From positions 1 through 42,722 of the forward strand of contig DASSKO010000028.1 of the NCBI GenBank assembly GCA_035690425.1: a DNA stretch of 42,722 nt. The letters run 5' to 3'. The notes beneath the pieces were generated by a model that saw only the letters and a program-made list of their open reading frames with translations, made no database searches and was not told where the DNA came from. The number at the start of each line of letters is the position of its first letter. Within the stretch, counting starts at the first letter, position 1. The position numbers and the translations under genes are program-made. Source of the stretch: DASSKO01 sp035690425 (GTDB lineage: Bacteria; Actinomycetota; Actinomycetes; Propionibacteriales; Nocardioidaceae). Below, piece after piece: positions 1 through 7,152 of the stretch.

Positions 1-468
1 CCGCCCGCGCTCGAGCATCTCGGGCTCCGGCGCCAGCCGTCCTGAGACGACGATGCCGTAGAGCACATGGTCGGCGACCAGCGTCAGCCGGCTCGTCACC
101 CGTCGCTCGTCATACTCGATGCCCAGCAGGGGGGCGATGCCGAGCTCGAAGCTGAGCCAGATGGCCACCCCGTAGCTCGGCCCGGTCAGCGGGTGTGCGC
201 GCACCCGTGCCGGCAGCAGCCCGAAGATCAGTCCCCCACCAGCGCCGTAGGCCCAGTGCGCCACCTCGGCCGCGGCCGCCCGCTGCCCGCTGTCCAGCCG
301 CCGCATCAGCTCTGGGGCTTGGTCCTCCAGGATCCGCTCCGGCGGCGTCTGCTCCAACAGACCTACGTTGGCCGTCAGCGAACGGACACCGCTCATCGCC
401 ATAGCGGCCACCAACCCGCGAGCTGTCGCCCGCAAGACAGGTACCGGTCCTCGCCGTTGCCTGGCCAT
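1..468 (-). CDS. Small membrane protein, DUF1440-like (3' end outside window)
   Basis: The first 156 residues are visible; the gene runs off the left edge. It begins MARQRRGPVPVLRATARG, with GAGGAG 7-12 bases upstream of the ATG at 468, which decides the start. Visible features are an alanine/methionine-rich first hydrophobic stretch (AAMAMSGVRSLTANVGLLEQ), a charged middle, the segment HWAYGAGGGLIFGLLP, and a further hydrophobic stretch around YGVAIWLSFELGIAPLLG. This pattern (MSGVR..T...G..E.TPPE, then HWAYGAGGG) resembles actinobacterial DUF1440/YagU-like integral membrane proteins of unknown function; that is recall, not a search. It is transcribed leftward, divergent from the 72-residue gene at 625. 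No function is assigned. Confidence 0.75.
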   Translation of the reverse strand, partial: MARQRRGPVPVLRATARGLVAAMAMSGVRSLTANVGLLEQTPPERILEDQAPELMRRLDSGQRAAAAEVAHWAYGAGGGLIFGLLPARVRAHPLTGPSYGVAIWLSFELGIAPLLGIEYDERRVTSRLTLVADHVLYGIVVSGRLAPEPEMLERGR

Positions 469-624
469 CTGAGCCTCCTCGATGGATGCTGGCGCATCCT
501 TCGTGCGGTTTGTTCCATGTCGTACCCCGTGGGTGCCGGCACATGTCTCGATCGACGAGGCATGACATGGGGCTCGGTGTGATCGGGTAGGTCGTCCTCA
601 GCACACATCGACGAGGGAGCAACC

Positions 625-843
625 ATGCAGATCGAGAAACAGCAGGTCATCGAGTTCCTCGAGGCGCGCGGTGACAAGGCCGCAGCCGAGCGCGCACAGC
701 ATGAGCTGCCCGACCCGGTCGACACCGAGGAGAACGCGGACCAGATCGCGCTGCTCGGGATCGATCAGGACGACCTCACCGGCGGATTCGGCGGGACGGG
801 CGGCATCGGTGAGCGGATGACGTCCGACACCGACGAGGCCTGA
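625..843 (+). CDS. Conserved small acidic hypothetical protein (72 aa)
   Basis: A 72-residue protein with a clear ribosome binding site (GAGGGAG, five bases before the ATG). The N-terminal half is an amphipathic helix-like segment (MQIEKQQVIEFLEARGDKAAAERAQHELPD); it is followed by a conserved-looking stretch DTEENADQIALLGIDQDDL and a glycine-rich tail GGFGGTGGIG. Overall it is acidic and lacks a signal peptide or membrane segment. I recall similar short proteins in many actinobacteria annotated only as hypothetical. It stands alone between divergent and convergent neighbours, so context gives no role. The coding call rests on start, RBS and third-position GC. Confidence 0.75.
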   Translation: MQIEKQQVIEFLEARGDKAAAERAQHELPDPVDTEENADQIALLGIDQDDLTGGFGGTGGIGERMTSDTDEA

Positions 844-863
844 CTCGTCGGCACCTGTGCGCC

Positions 864-3023
864 TCAGATTCGAAGCAACCGGAGCGCGGCCTGCTCGATG
901 GTGGCTTCGTCGAGCAACACGTGGGAGGCGGCGGCGCCGAGCGGGACGAAGCTGTCGGCACTGGTGACACGGCTCGCTCGGCCATCGAAGCCGTGGTCCG
1001 CCAGCGCAGCCAGCACCGGCTCCGAGACGCCACCGGAGCGCCGCGTCTCGTCCACGACCAGGACGCGCCCGGTGGCCGTCGCGGCGGCCACCAGATCCTG
1101 CTCCGGCAGGGGCGCGAGCCAGCGCAGGTCGAGCACCCGCGCGTGGACGCCGTGCTGCCGCAGGCTGGCGGCCACTCGCAGGGACATCGGCAGCCCGTTG
1201 CCGAACGTCACCATCGTCAGGTCCGTGCCGTCCCCGTGCTCACGGGCGGCTCCGATCGGCACGTGTGACGCACTCTCGTGGGCCGCCGGGTACGGCGTGA
1301 GCCACCGGCCGTCGCCGTCCGCGTACAAATCGCGGGTGTGGTAGAGCGCGATCGGCTCGAGGAAGACAGCGACCCGCCCGTCGACCCGCGCCGCGGCGAC
1401 GCAGGTCCGCAGCATCGCCGCCGCGTCGTCGGGGCGGGACGGGGACGCCACCACGATGCCGGGGATGTCGCGCAGCGCTGCGACGCTGTTGTCATTGTGG
1501 AAATGGCCGCCGAACCCCTTCTGGTAGGCGTATGCCGCGATCCGCACCACCATCGGGTTGCGGTAGCGGCCGGTGGAGAAGAAGCCGAGCGTGCTCGCCT
1601 CGCCGCGCAGTTGGTCGGCGGCGTTGTGCACGTACGCGAGGTACTGGATCTCCGGGATCGGCAGCAACCCCGCCAGCCCGGCACCGAGGGCGGTGCCCAG
1701 GATGGCCTGCTCGTCCAGCAGCGTGTCGAAGACGCGGGCACCGCCGAAGCTCTTCGCCAGGTCCTTGGTGACTCCGTAGACACCGCCCTTGCGGGCGACG
1801 TCCTGGCCGAACACGAGCACGCGTGGGTCTCGCTCCAGCTCCTCGGCGAGGCTGCGGTTGATCGTCTGCGCCAGCGTCAGTCGCTCGCTCTCTGTTCTCG
1901 CGGGGGTCGCGCGGCTTTGGTGCCGGGCACGACGCGCGATCGCGTCCGGATGATGTGGCGCGATCGGTGCGACCACCTCGGCGCGACTGGCCAGCTTGGG
2001 CCGCGACAGCGCCTCCTCGGCGATCTCGGCGACCTCCTGCCGCTTGCGCTCGTAGCGCTGCAGCACCTCAGCGGGAGCGCAGATGCTGTGGCCGACGAGG
2101 CAGCGGGCCGTTGCCAGCAACGGATCTTGCCGGTAGTCGGTGAGGATCTCGCTGCGAGCTCGGTAGCCCGACTCGACGTCAGAGCCCGCGTGCCCCAGCA
2201 GCCGCACGGTGCGCAGATGCAGGAAGGCCGGGGCCCGGTGCTCCCGCACCCACCTGGCAGCGGCTGCGGCGGTGTCGAGGCAGCCGATGGTGTCCACGCC
2301 GTCGGCACCGAAGTAGCGCAGCCCAGGACGGTGGCCGTAGGCGTGCTCGACCCAGCCGCGCGGGCTGCGCACGCTGATGCCGATGCCGTTGTCCTCGCAG
2401 ACCAGCAGCAGCGGCATTCCCACGCCCTGGTACGCCGTGTGCAGCGCGGCGTTGACCGCGCCAGTCGCCGTGGAGTGGTTGGCCGAGGCGTCCCCGAAGC
2501 TGCACACCACCACGGAGTCCAAAGGCCAGTCGCAGTCGAGGCCGAGCTTGGCCGCGCGGCCGATGGAGAACGCCAGGCCCACCGCCCGGGGCAGGTGCGA
2601 GGCGATCGTGGACGTCTGTGGGATGACCGCGAGGTCGGCGTTGCCGATGACCTTGTGCCGGCCACCGGAGATCGGGTCGTCGGCCGAGGCGACCACGCCG
2701 AGCAGTATGTCTCGTAGCGGGTTTTGGCCCGGCAGCTGGCGTGCGCGCTCGACGTAGAAGGCGCCGGACCTGTAGTGCAGTAGGGCTGGGTCGGTCGGAC
2801 GCAGCGCGGCCGCGACCGCCGCGTTGGACTCGTGACCGGCCGACCCGATGCTGTAGAAGCCCACGCCGCGGGCGCCGAGTTGGCGGGCAGCGAGGTCGAG
2901 GTGGCGGCTGCCCGCCTGGGAGTCGAACAGGTCGAGCAGCCGGCGACCGTCGAGCGGGGTCCGCTCCGCGTCCGCGGTCAGGCCCGCCACGGCGTCGCGG
3001 AAGTGCTGGTCGACGGGGTCCAT
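864..3023 (-). CDS. Fused E1 alpha/beta 2-oxoacid dehydrogenase (ThDP-dependent)
   Basis: A 719-residue polypeptide joining both E1 subunits of a branched-chain 2-oxoacid or pyruvate-type dehydrogenase, which decarboxylates a 2-oxoacid with thiamine diphosphate and passes the acyl group to a lipoyl E2. Residues about 30-330 are E1-alpha-like: GSAGHE, HYRSGAF, and a ThDP/Mg motif in the form GDA (about 177) to CEDNG (about 209-213) instead of the usual GDG...NN. Residues about 380-715 are E1-beta-like: LVFGQDVARKGGVYGVT, RVFDTLLDEQAILGTALGAG, EIQYLAYVHNAADQL, and a transketolase C-terminal domain with LVVDETRRSGG. A GTG lies upstream at 3059, but the ATG at 3023 has GAGG four bases before it and was chosen. 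No E2 or E3 gene is near, so it is an orphan. Substrate cannot be told from sequence. Confidence 0.88.
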   Translation of the reverse strand: MDPVDQHFRDAVAGLTADAERTPLDGRRLLDLFDSQAGSRHLDLAARQLGARGVGFYSIGSAGHESNAAVAAALRPTDPALLHYRSGAFYVERARQLPGQNPLRDILLGVVASADDPISGGRHKVIGNADLAVIPQTSTIASHLPRAVGLAFSIGRAAKLGLDCDWPLDSVVVCSFGDASANHSTATGAVNAALHTAYQGVGMPLLLVCEDNGIGISVRSPRGWVEHAYGHRPGLRYFGADGVDTIGCLDTAAAAARWVREHRAPAFLHLRTVRLLGHAGSDVESGYRARSEILTDYRQDPLLATARCLVGHSICAPAEVLQRYERKRQEVAEIAEEALSRPKLASRAEVVAPIAPHHPDAIARRARHQSRATPARTESERLTLAQTINRSLAEELERDPRVLVFGQDVARKGGVYGVTKDLAKSFGGARVFDTLLDEQAILGTALGAGLAGLLPIPEIQYLAYVHNAADQLRGEASTLGFFSTGRYRNPMVVRIAAYAYQKGFGGHFHNDNSVAALRDIPGIVVASPSRPDDAAAMLRTCVAAARVDGRVAVFLEPIALYHTRDLYADGDGRWLTPYPAAHESASHVPIGAAREHGDGTDLTMVTFGNGLPMSLRVAASLRQHGVHARVLDLRWLAPLPEQDLVAAATATGRVLVVDETRRSGGVSEPVLAALADHGFDGRASRVTSADSFVPLGAAASHVLLDEATIEQAALRLLRI

Positions 3024-3136
3024 TGCCTCACACCCCGTCGTGGTCGCGACAGGCCCCACCGATGACCGAGCTCGGCGTGGACGGCTCCATGCGAGGTCAC
3101 CCTAGAACACCCGGGTGTGTGTGGGCCGGTGTGTTT

Positions 3137-4603
3137 TTAGGCGGCGAGGATGAGGTCGCGGAGCAGGGACTCGAGGTGGCTCGAGCCGACGGGTGGTGGA
3201 GCGCCCGGTGGGTCGGGTGGTCGGCTGGTGTAGGTGTGTCCGGTGGGGGTGGTTGCCACCACGCTGTGTCCGGCCCCGCCGGGGCCCGGTCTGGCCTGCC
3301 AGCCGGGTGCCTGCTTGGCGTAGTTGCATGCCTCGCAGTAGCCCTGACCGTTCTCCGCGCTCGTCTTGCCGCCGTCCTCGACCGGGACCACGTGGTCGAG
3401 GTGGCGCACCGGCGCGTCACACCACTGGGTGCGACAGGTCTGGTCCCGCACCGCCAGGAACCTGCGCAGGCCGTGCTCGAAGAACCGGCTGCGGGACTCC
3501 ATCGCCACCAGGGCGCCGGTGTCGGGGCGGGTGTACAGCCGCCGCAGCCACACCTGTGCGTCTTTGGGGGCGTCGGCGACCAGCCGCCGGGCGAGGTCGG
3601 CCGGGATCGGGCCATAGCCGTCCAGGTGCGCCGGCTCGTCGGCGCCACTGCCGCGGCCGCGGGCGCCTCGCTCTCTGCCGTCACGAGCGCCTCGCTCGCT
3701 GCCGTCGCGCTCGCGGTGGTGATCGTGGTGGTGGTCGTCGTGGTGCTCGTGGTGGTGCTCGTGGTGGTGCTCGTGGTGGTGGTCGTCGTGGTGGGTGCGT
3801 CGGTTGAACAGGGTCTGGTCGGTCATGATCAGGTTGATCTGTGCCGGCACCGCGTCGGCGGTCGGCTGCCCGGTGAGTCGCTCGACCAGGGTGTCGGCCA
3901 TGATCTGGCCCCGGCTTCGCGGGTCGCCGCGGCCGATCAGGGTGTCGGCGTGCTGTTGCAGGCTGGCGTAGGCGGCGACGCCCTGGGCGACCGGCACGAA
4001 CCCGCTCAGCCGTGCCATCGTGTCCGGAGCCGGCCGGATCGAGACTCGCCGGTCGGCCTCCGCGCCGCGGGTGCGGGCGAGGTAGCCGTGCGGGTCCAGC
4101 CGGTAGGCGGCCTTCTTGACCTCGGCCTCGACCTGCCGGTCGCCCCACCGCTGCAGCCGCGGCCCGACCTCGGCGTCGACGACCGCCCGGTGCTGCCTGG
4201 ACAGCCAGCCGGTCTCGCGGGCCACGATCATCGCCCGCCACTCGGTGGCCTCGCCCCGCCGTAACGCCGCGAAGGTGTGCGGCAGCTCCGCGACCAGCAC
4301 ACCGGCCCAGCCGACGTACCGGCGCGCCCGCGCGGGGGACTCTCGCTTGGCCAACCCGACCTGGGCGGCGATCCCCGTGCCGAGGTCCTTCACACGCACA
4401 CCCGCCGCTGCCTGGGCCTGCCGTTGGGACGCGGCAAACTCCGCGGTCACCTTGGCCTGCGCCGCCGCCGCAGCGGATTTCAGCTGCTCCAGGGCACGGA
4501 CCCGATCGATCCGCTCCGCGTCCGACACGGCGACGTCGAGCCCGCTCAGCGCTTCCGCCATCTCGTTGAGACGGCGAGCGTCGAGACTCTGACTGTCGAA
4601 CAT
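3137..4603 (-). CDS. DUF222 / HNH endonuclease (13E12 repeat family)
   Basis: A 488-residue protein of the actinobacterial DUF222-HNH family. The N-terminal two thirds are helical DUF222 (MFDSQSLDARRLNEMAEALS onward). The C-terminal HNH nuclease core (about residues 383-427) shows CRTQWCDAP, HLDHVVPVEDGG and NGQGYCEACNYAK, which supply the metal and zinc ligands. Between them, at about residues 268-295, sits a tract almost entirely of His, Asp and Glu, followed by an Arg/Gly/Glu-rich stretch. An in-frame TTG exists at 4639, but it coincides with the -35 element of a good promoter and is rejected; the ATG at 4603 would give a leaderless message. A perfect SOS box overlaps this start, so DNA-damage induction is predicted. 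SOS boxes before 13E12 genes are known in Mycobacterium tuberculosis. The cellular function of the family is unsettled. Confidence 0.9.
   Translation of the reverse strand: MFDSQSLDARRLNEMAEALSGLDVAVSDAERIDRVRALEQLKSAAAAAQAKVTAEFAASQRQAQAAAGVRVKDLGTGIAAQVGLAKRESPARARRYVGWAGVLVAELPHTFAALRRGEATEWRAMIVARETGWLSRQHRAVVDAEVGPRLQRWGDRQVEAEVKKAAYRLDPHGYLARTRGAEADRRVSIRPAPDTMARLSGFVPVAQGVAAYASLQQHADTLIGRGDPRSRGQIMADTLVERLTGQPTADAVPAQINLIMTDQTLFNRRTHHDDHHHEHHHEHHHEHHDDHHHDHHRERDGSERGARDGRERGARGRGSGADEPAHLDGYGPIPADLARRLVADAPKDAQVWLRRLYTRPDTGALVAMESRSRFFEHGLRRFLAVRDQTCRTQWCDAPVRHLDHVVPVEDGGKTSAENGQGYCEACNYAKQAPGWQARPGPGGAGHSVVATTPTGHTYTSRPPDPPGAPPPVGSSHLESLLRDLILAA
3716..3797 (-). repeat. Tandem repeat coding a His/Asp/Glu tract
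   Basis: Repeated GTG-GTG-CTC/GTC triplet blocks on the plus strand, including three successive 12-base CTCGTGGTGGTG units, encode on the minus strand a run built from HHHE, HHDD and HHHD inside the HNH protein. Adjacent sequence (3660-3712) also carries short repeats coding ERGARDGRERGARG. The tract sits between DUF222 and the HNH core. Confidence 0.85.
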
Positions 4604-4611
4604 GTGTTCGA
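4596..4611. promoter_or_regulatory. SOS box (LexA operator)
   Basis: TCGAACATGTGTTCGA is a perfect 16-base palindrome matching the actinobacterial SOS box TCGAAC-N4-GTTCGA. It overlaps the ATG at 4603 and the end of the -10 hexamer of the HNH gene, so bound LexA would cover the transcription start. Confidence 0.85.
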
Positions 4612-4639
4612 GTCTAGACCATCGTCCCGGCACGGTCAA
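4611..4639 (-). promoter_or_regulatory. Sigma-70-type promoter of the HNH gene
   Basis: On the minus strand a -35 TTGACC (4639-4634) and a -10 TAGACT (4616-4611) are separated by 17 bases. The expected start of transcription, about seven bases after the -10, falls on the A of the ATG at 4603, so the transcript should be leaderless. Confidence 0.65.
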
Positions 4640-4680
4640 CCACCCGAGGCACCTGTCGCGAGAGCGGAATCGTGCCGGGA
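4625..4680. terminator. Inverted repeat after the pilus operon, possible terminator
   Basis: TCCCGGCACG (4625-4634) pairs perfectly with CGTGCCGGGA (4671-4680) across a 36-base loop. It lies downstream of the TadG-like gene on the minus strand and would end the pilus operon before the HNH gene. There is no T-run and the loop is long, so the terminator role is tentative. Confidence 0.3.
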
Positions 4681-4757
4681 TTGAACACCTCGGACAAGTC
4701 CCAACAGCCCGGGATGCCGACGACCGACTGCTGGATCCACCACCCCATCAGCGTCGC

Positions 4758-5180
4758 TCACCCGACGAGTACGACGGACGACGACTCGGCCACCACCTGA
4801 GCCTGCTCGGCGAACCCTGGCGGCGGGATCGGCAGGTCCATCGGTGCCGCCAACCGCACCGTCACCGAGTCAGCCTCGGTGCGGACCACGAACTGTAGCC
4901 CCGGAAAGTCCGCGGCAGCACCGGACGCCGCGAGGTAGTCCACGACGTAGTCGCGCGCCACCGCCGGGTCGATCAGCGCAAGCTCCCCCAAACCCCCTGA
5001 GTACACCTGCTCGCCCTGAACGCCGTCGGCCGCCGCCAGCGCCGCGCCGTCGGCGAGCGACGTCAGCGACTGCCGCCGCAGGAAGGCCGCGGATGCATCG
5101 ACCACGACACCGACCAGCAGCACCGACACCAGGAACAGCCCCATGATCAGCAGTGCGGTCTGCCCCCGCTCCTCCCGCAT
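4758..5180 (-). CDS. TadG-like pilus assembly protein (140 aa)
   Basis: A 140-residue protein with a short positively flanked N-terminus (MREERGQT) and one membrane segment (ALLIMGLFLVSVLLVGVVVDASAAF), followed by LRRQSLTSLADGAALAAADGV, the signature seen after the membrane helix of TadG/Flp-associated pseudopilin-like proteins. The rest is a small extracytoplasmic domain. It is much shorter than classical TadG proteins, which carry a von Willebrand domain. The start codon overlaps the stop of the preceding TadE-like gene by one base (TGATG), which indicates translational coupling. It is the last gene of the seven-gene Tad operon. Role inferred: a minor component of the Flp pilus machinery in the membrane. 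Confidence 0.75.
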   Translation of the reverse strand: MREERGQTALLIMGLFLVSVLLVGVVVDASAAFLRRQSLTSLADGAALAAADGVQGEQVYSGGLGELALIDPAVARDYVVDYLAASGAAADFPGLQFVVRTEADSVTVRLAAPMDLPIPPPGFAEQAQVVAESSSVVLVG

Positions 5181-5620
5181 CAGCGCGCCTCCCGGAAAGT
5201 GCCGTAGGGCACCTGGTGCTCGCCGGACACCCGTGCGGTGGGCTCGAAGTCACCGAAGAGATCCGGCACCAGTGGCAATCGCACCTGCGCATCCAGCGTC
5301 ACGGTGACCACCGAGCCCGGCTGCAGACACGCATCGGGAGTCGGAGCGCAACTGATGCTCAGCGCGTCGGCACCGAGGGCGATGCCTTGGTCGGCCATCG
5401 CGACCGCCGCGGCCCGGGCTGCGCGCTGCTCGGCCGTGGCGACATCAGGCGCCAACACATAGGCACGCCCGGCTGCGCGGGTCGCGGCATCCACGCCGAA
5501 TGCCGCCCGCTGCATCTGGAACACACTGAGCAGCAGGTAGATCAACGGCACCAGCAGCAGCAACGTCAACCAGGTCACCTCGACGATCGCCGTACCCGCG
5601 TCGTCGCGGCGCCGCGTCAC
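5180..5620 (-). CDS. TadE-like minor pseudopilin
   Basis: A 146-residue protein starting VTRRRDDAGTAIVEVTWLTL. The N-terminus has the class-III pseudopilin layout: a basic leader, a Gly-Thr-Ala-Ile-Val-Glu motif with the conserved glutamate, then a hydrophobic helix (LLLLVPLIYLLLSVFQMQRAAF). The tail has two cysteines (SCAPTPDAC) that could form a disulfide outside the cell. The GTG at 5620 was chosen because GAGGG lies three bases before it and the upstream gene ends five bases away; an in-frame start at 5686 would overlap that gene. In the Tad system such TadE proteins are processed by TadV and support pilus assembly. Confidence 0.78.
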   Translation of the reverse strand: MTRRRDDAGTAIVEVTWLTLLLLVPLIYLLLSVFQMQRAAFGVDAATRAAGRAYVLAPDVATAEQRAARAAAVAMADQGIALGADALSISCAPTPDACLQPGSVVTVTLDAQVRLPLVPDLFGDFEPTARVSGEHQVPYGTFREAR

Positions 5621-5625
5621 GGCCC

Positions 5626-6012
5626 TCAAGGCGCGGCCTCCTCGACCGCGTGCCCCTCCACCTCGAGCCGTACCCCGGGGCCCCACAGACCCAAGGCCGG
5701 CACCTCGGCCGCGACCGTGACCACGACACCTGGATACCCGTCGACGGTCGTCTCCCGCGCGCCGACGTCTCGGGCGAAACGATCCGCGAGTACGTCGGAG
5801 ATGACCGCGCGGGTGCGTGCAACGCCGTCGCCCGGGTCTCGATCGTGCGCCGCCGCGTACCGTGCGCCCTGCGACGCCGCCGACACCAAGGTGTTGCGGA
5901 CGTGCAGCACGAGCCCGAGCTGGACGATGCCGAGGAAGAGGGGAATCAGAACCAGCAGCACCATCACGAAGTCCACGACCGCGGAGCCCCGCTGGTCCGG
6001 ACGCCGCGACAT
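5626..6012 (-). CDS. TadE family pilus assembly protein
   Basis: A 128-residue protein starting MSRRPDQRGSAVVDFVMVLL. It has the TadE pattern of basic leader, RGSAVVDF, and a hydrophobic helix (VLLVLIPLFLGIVQLGLVLHV) followed by RNTLVSAASQGARYAAAHDRDP. The usual glutamate of VVEF is replaced by aspartate. The ATG overlaps the stop of the small pilin-like gene by one base (TGATG), so it is translationally coupled. An upstream in-frame start at 6120 would overlap that gene fully and was rejected. It is one of two TadE-like proteins in the operon; they probably act as a pair of minor pseudopilins. Confidence 0.82.
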   Translation of the reverse strand: MSRRPDQRGSAVVDFVMVLLVLIPLFLGIVQLGLVLHVRNTLVSAASQGARYAAAHDRDPGDGVARTRAVISDVLADRFARDVGARETTVDGYPGVVVTVAAEVPALGLWGPGVRLEVEGHAVEEAAP

Positions 6013-6185
6013 CAACCCACGCTGTTGAGCGCTTCGGTCAGCATCCGGTTCAGCTCGGGACCGGCGATGGCCAGCAGTCCGGCCACCAGTGCGGCCGTCA
6101 TCACCGTGATCAAGACCCACCCGGGCACGTCCCCACGCTCCCCACGGTCATGCAGGAGCCGCTGCCACACCAGGATCAACCGCAT
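6012..6185 (-). CDS. Flp-pilin-like small membrane peptide (57 aa)
   Basis: A 57-residue product, MRLILVWQRLLHDRGERGDV followed by PGWVLITVMTAALVAGLLAIAG and a short tail ELNRMLTEALNSVG. AAGGAG lies six bases before the ATG, and the stop overlaps the next TadE start by one base, so it is a translated member of the operon. Its layout (charged leader, one hydrophobic helix, short amphipathic tail) and its place between tadC and tadE match the Flp pilin slot. It lacks the usual Glu-Tyr of Flp pilins after the processing site, so either it is a divergent actinobacterial pilin or an accessory peptide. Confidence 0.72.
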   Translation of the reverse strand: MRLILVWQRLLHDRGERGDVPGWVLITVMTAALVAGLLAIAGPELNRMLTEALNSVG

Positions 6186-6213
6186 ATCTCGCTCCTTCTC
6201 GTCTCTTCCCTGG

Positions 6214-7152
6214 TCACGGTGCCGCCAGCCGCAGCCCGATCACACCGGGCCAGAAGGCGAACAGAACGGTCACCGGCAGCACCAGGAAGACCACCGGGAT
6301 CATCATCAGCACTTCCTTGCGAGCACCCGCCTCGATCAACGACCGTCGAGTTGCCTCACGGACATCCGCGGCCTGCGCCCGCAACACCTCCGCCAGCGGA
6401 GTCCCCCGATCGATCGCCACCGCGAAACCCTCGGCGAACCGGGCCACCGCGGGGACGCCGGTCCGGCGCGAGAGGTCGTCGAGCGCGGCGGGCAGCGACA
6501 CCCCGGTGCGACTCTCCGCAAGCACCCGCGTCAGCTCGACCGAGAGCTCACCACGGCAGATGCGCGATACCCGCGCAATGGCAGCGCTCGGTCCCTCGCC
6601 TGCGGCCACTGACAACGCCAGCAGGTCTGCCACGGTGGGAAACTCGTCCAGGATCCGCTGTTCGCGTCGCTGAACCGTCGAGCTGAGCCAGTAGTCGCGT
6701 GCCATCACGCCCAACGCGGCCGCAGCCGCACACATGATCAGCAGCGCCACCGGGTTTGCGCTCCCGCGCAGCGCCGCGACCGTGGACACTGCGGCTGCGG
6801 CGGTGAATCCCACGCACGCCCACAGCACCTGCTCGACGCGGAAGTCCTGCACGGTCATGCTCGAGCCCGCACGCTCCAGCTTGCGACGGATCGATCCCGC
6901 GCCACCGAGCACCGCACCCAGTCGGCGCGCGGCACGCTCGGCCATCGGGCTCACGAGTGCACCAAGAGCGCCACCTCGCGCCCGGGCAGTCGACCGCGTC
7001 GCCGCAGCGCTGACCCGCGGCAGGTCGGGCACGTACGGCAGGACCCGCGACGCCAGGCTCGGTCCGCGGGAGAACACCACTCGGTCGACGATCAGCAGCA
7101 GGCCGACGCCGGCTGCGCCACCGAGCAGTGCGCCGACCCACCAGACGCTCAC
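6214..7152 (-). CDS. tadC: TadC, type II secretion system F family protein
   Basis: A 312-residue inner-membrane platform protein. Hydrophobic segments are visible at the N-terminus (VGALLGGAAGVGLLLIVDRVVF), in the middle (VLWACVGFTAAAAVSTVAAL and VALLIMCAAAAALGVMARDYWL), and at the C-terminus (VLMMIPVVFLVLPVTVLFAFW). Between them lies the cytoplasmic T2SSF domain with RREQRILDEFPTVADLLALSVAAGEGPSAAIARV and a second half DLSRRTGVPAVARFAEGFAVAIDRGTPLAEVLRAQA. The GTG start at 7152 overlaps the stop of tadB by four bases (GTGA), so the longer reading from 7353 is rejected. TadB and TadC are thought to form the platform driven by TadA. Confidence 0.88.
   Translation of the reverse strand: MSVWWVGALLGGAAGVGLLLIVDRVVFSRGPSLASRVLPYVPDLPRVSAAATRSTARARGGALGALVSPMAERAARRLGAVLGGAGSIRRKLERAGSSMTVQDFRVEQVLWACVGFTAAAAVSTVAALRGSANPVALLIMCAAAAALGVMARDYWLSSTVQRREQRILDEFPTVADLLALSVAAGEGPSAAIARVSRICRGELSVELTRVLAESRTGVSLPAALDDLSRRTGVPAVARFAEGFAVAIDRGTPLAEVLRAQAADVREATRRSLIEAGARKEVLMMIPVVFLVLPVTVLFAFWPGVIGLRLAAP

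Noticed and set aside
3107..3118. Palindrome ACACCCGGGTGT as terminator or operator
   Set aside because: Loopless and only 12 bases, with no T-run in the right direction; it may be chance in GC-rich sequence.
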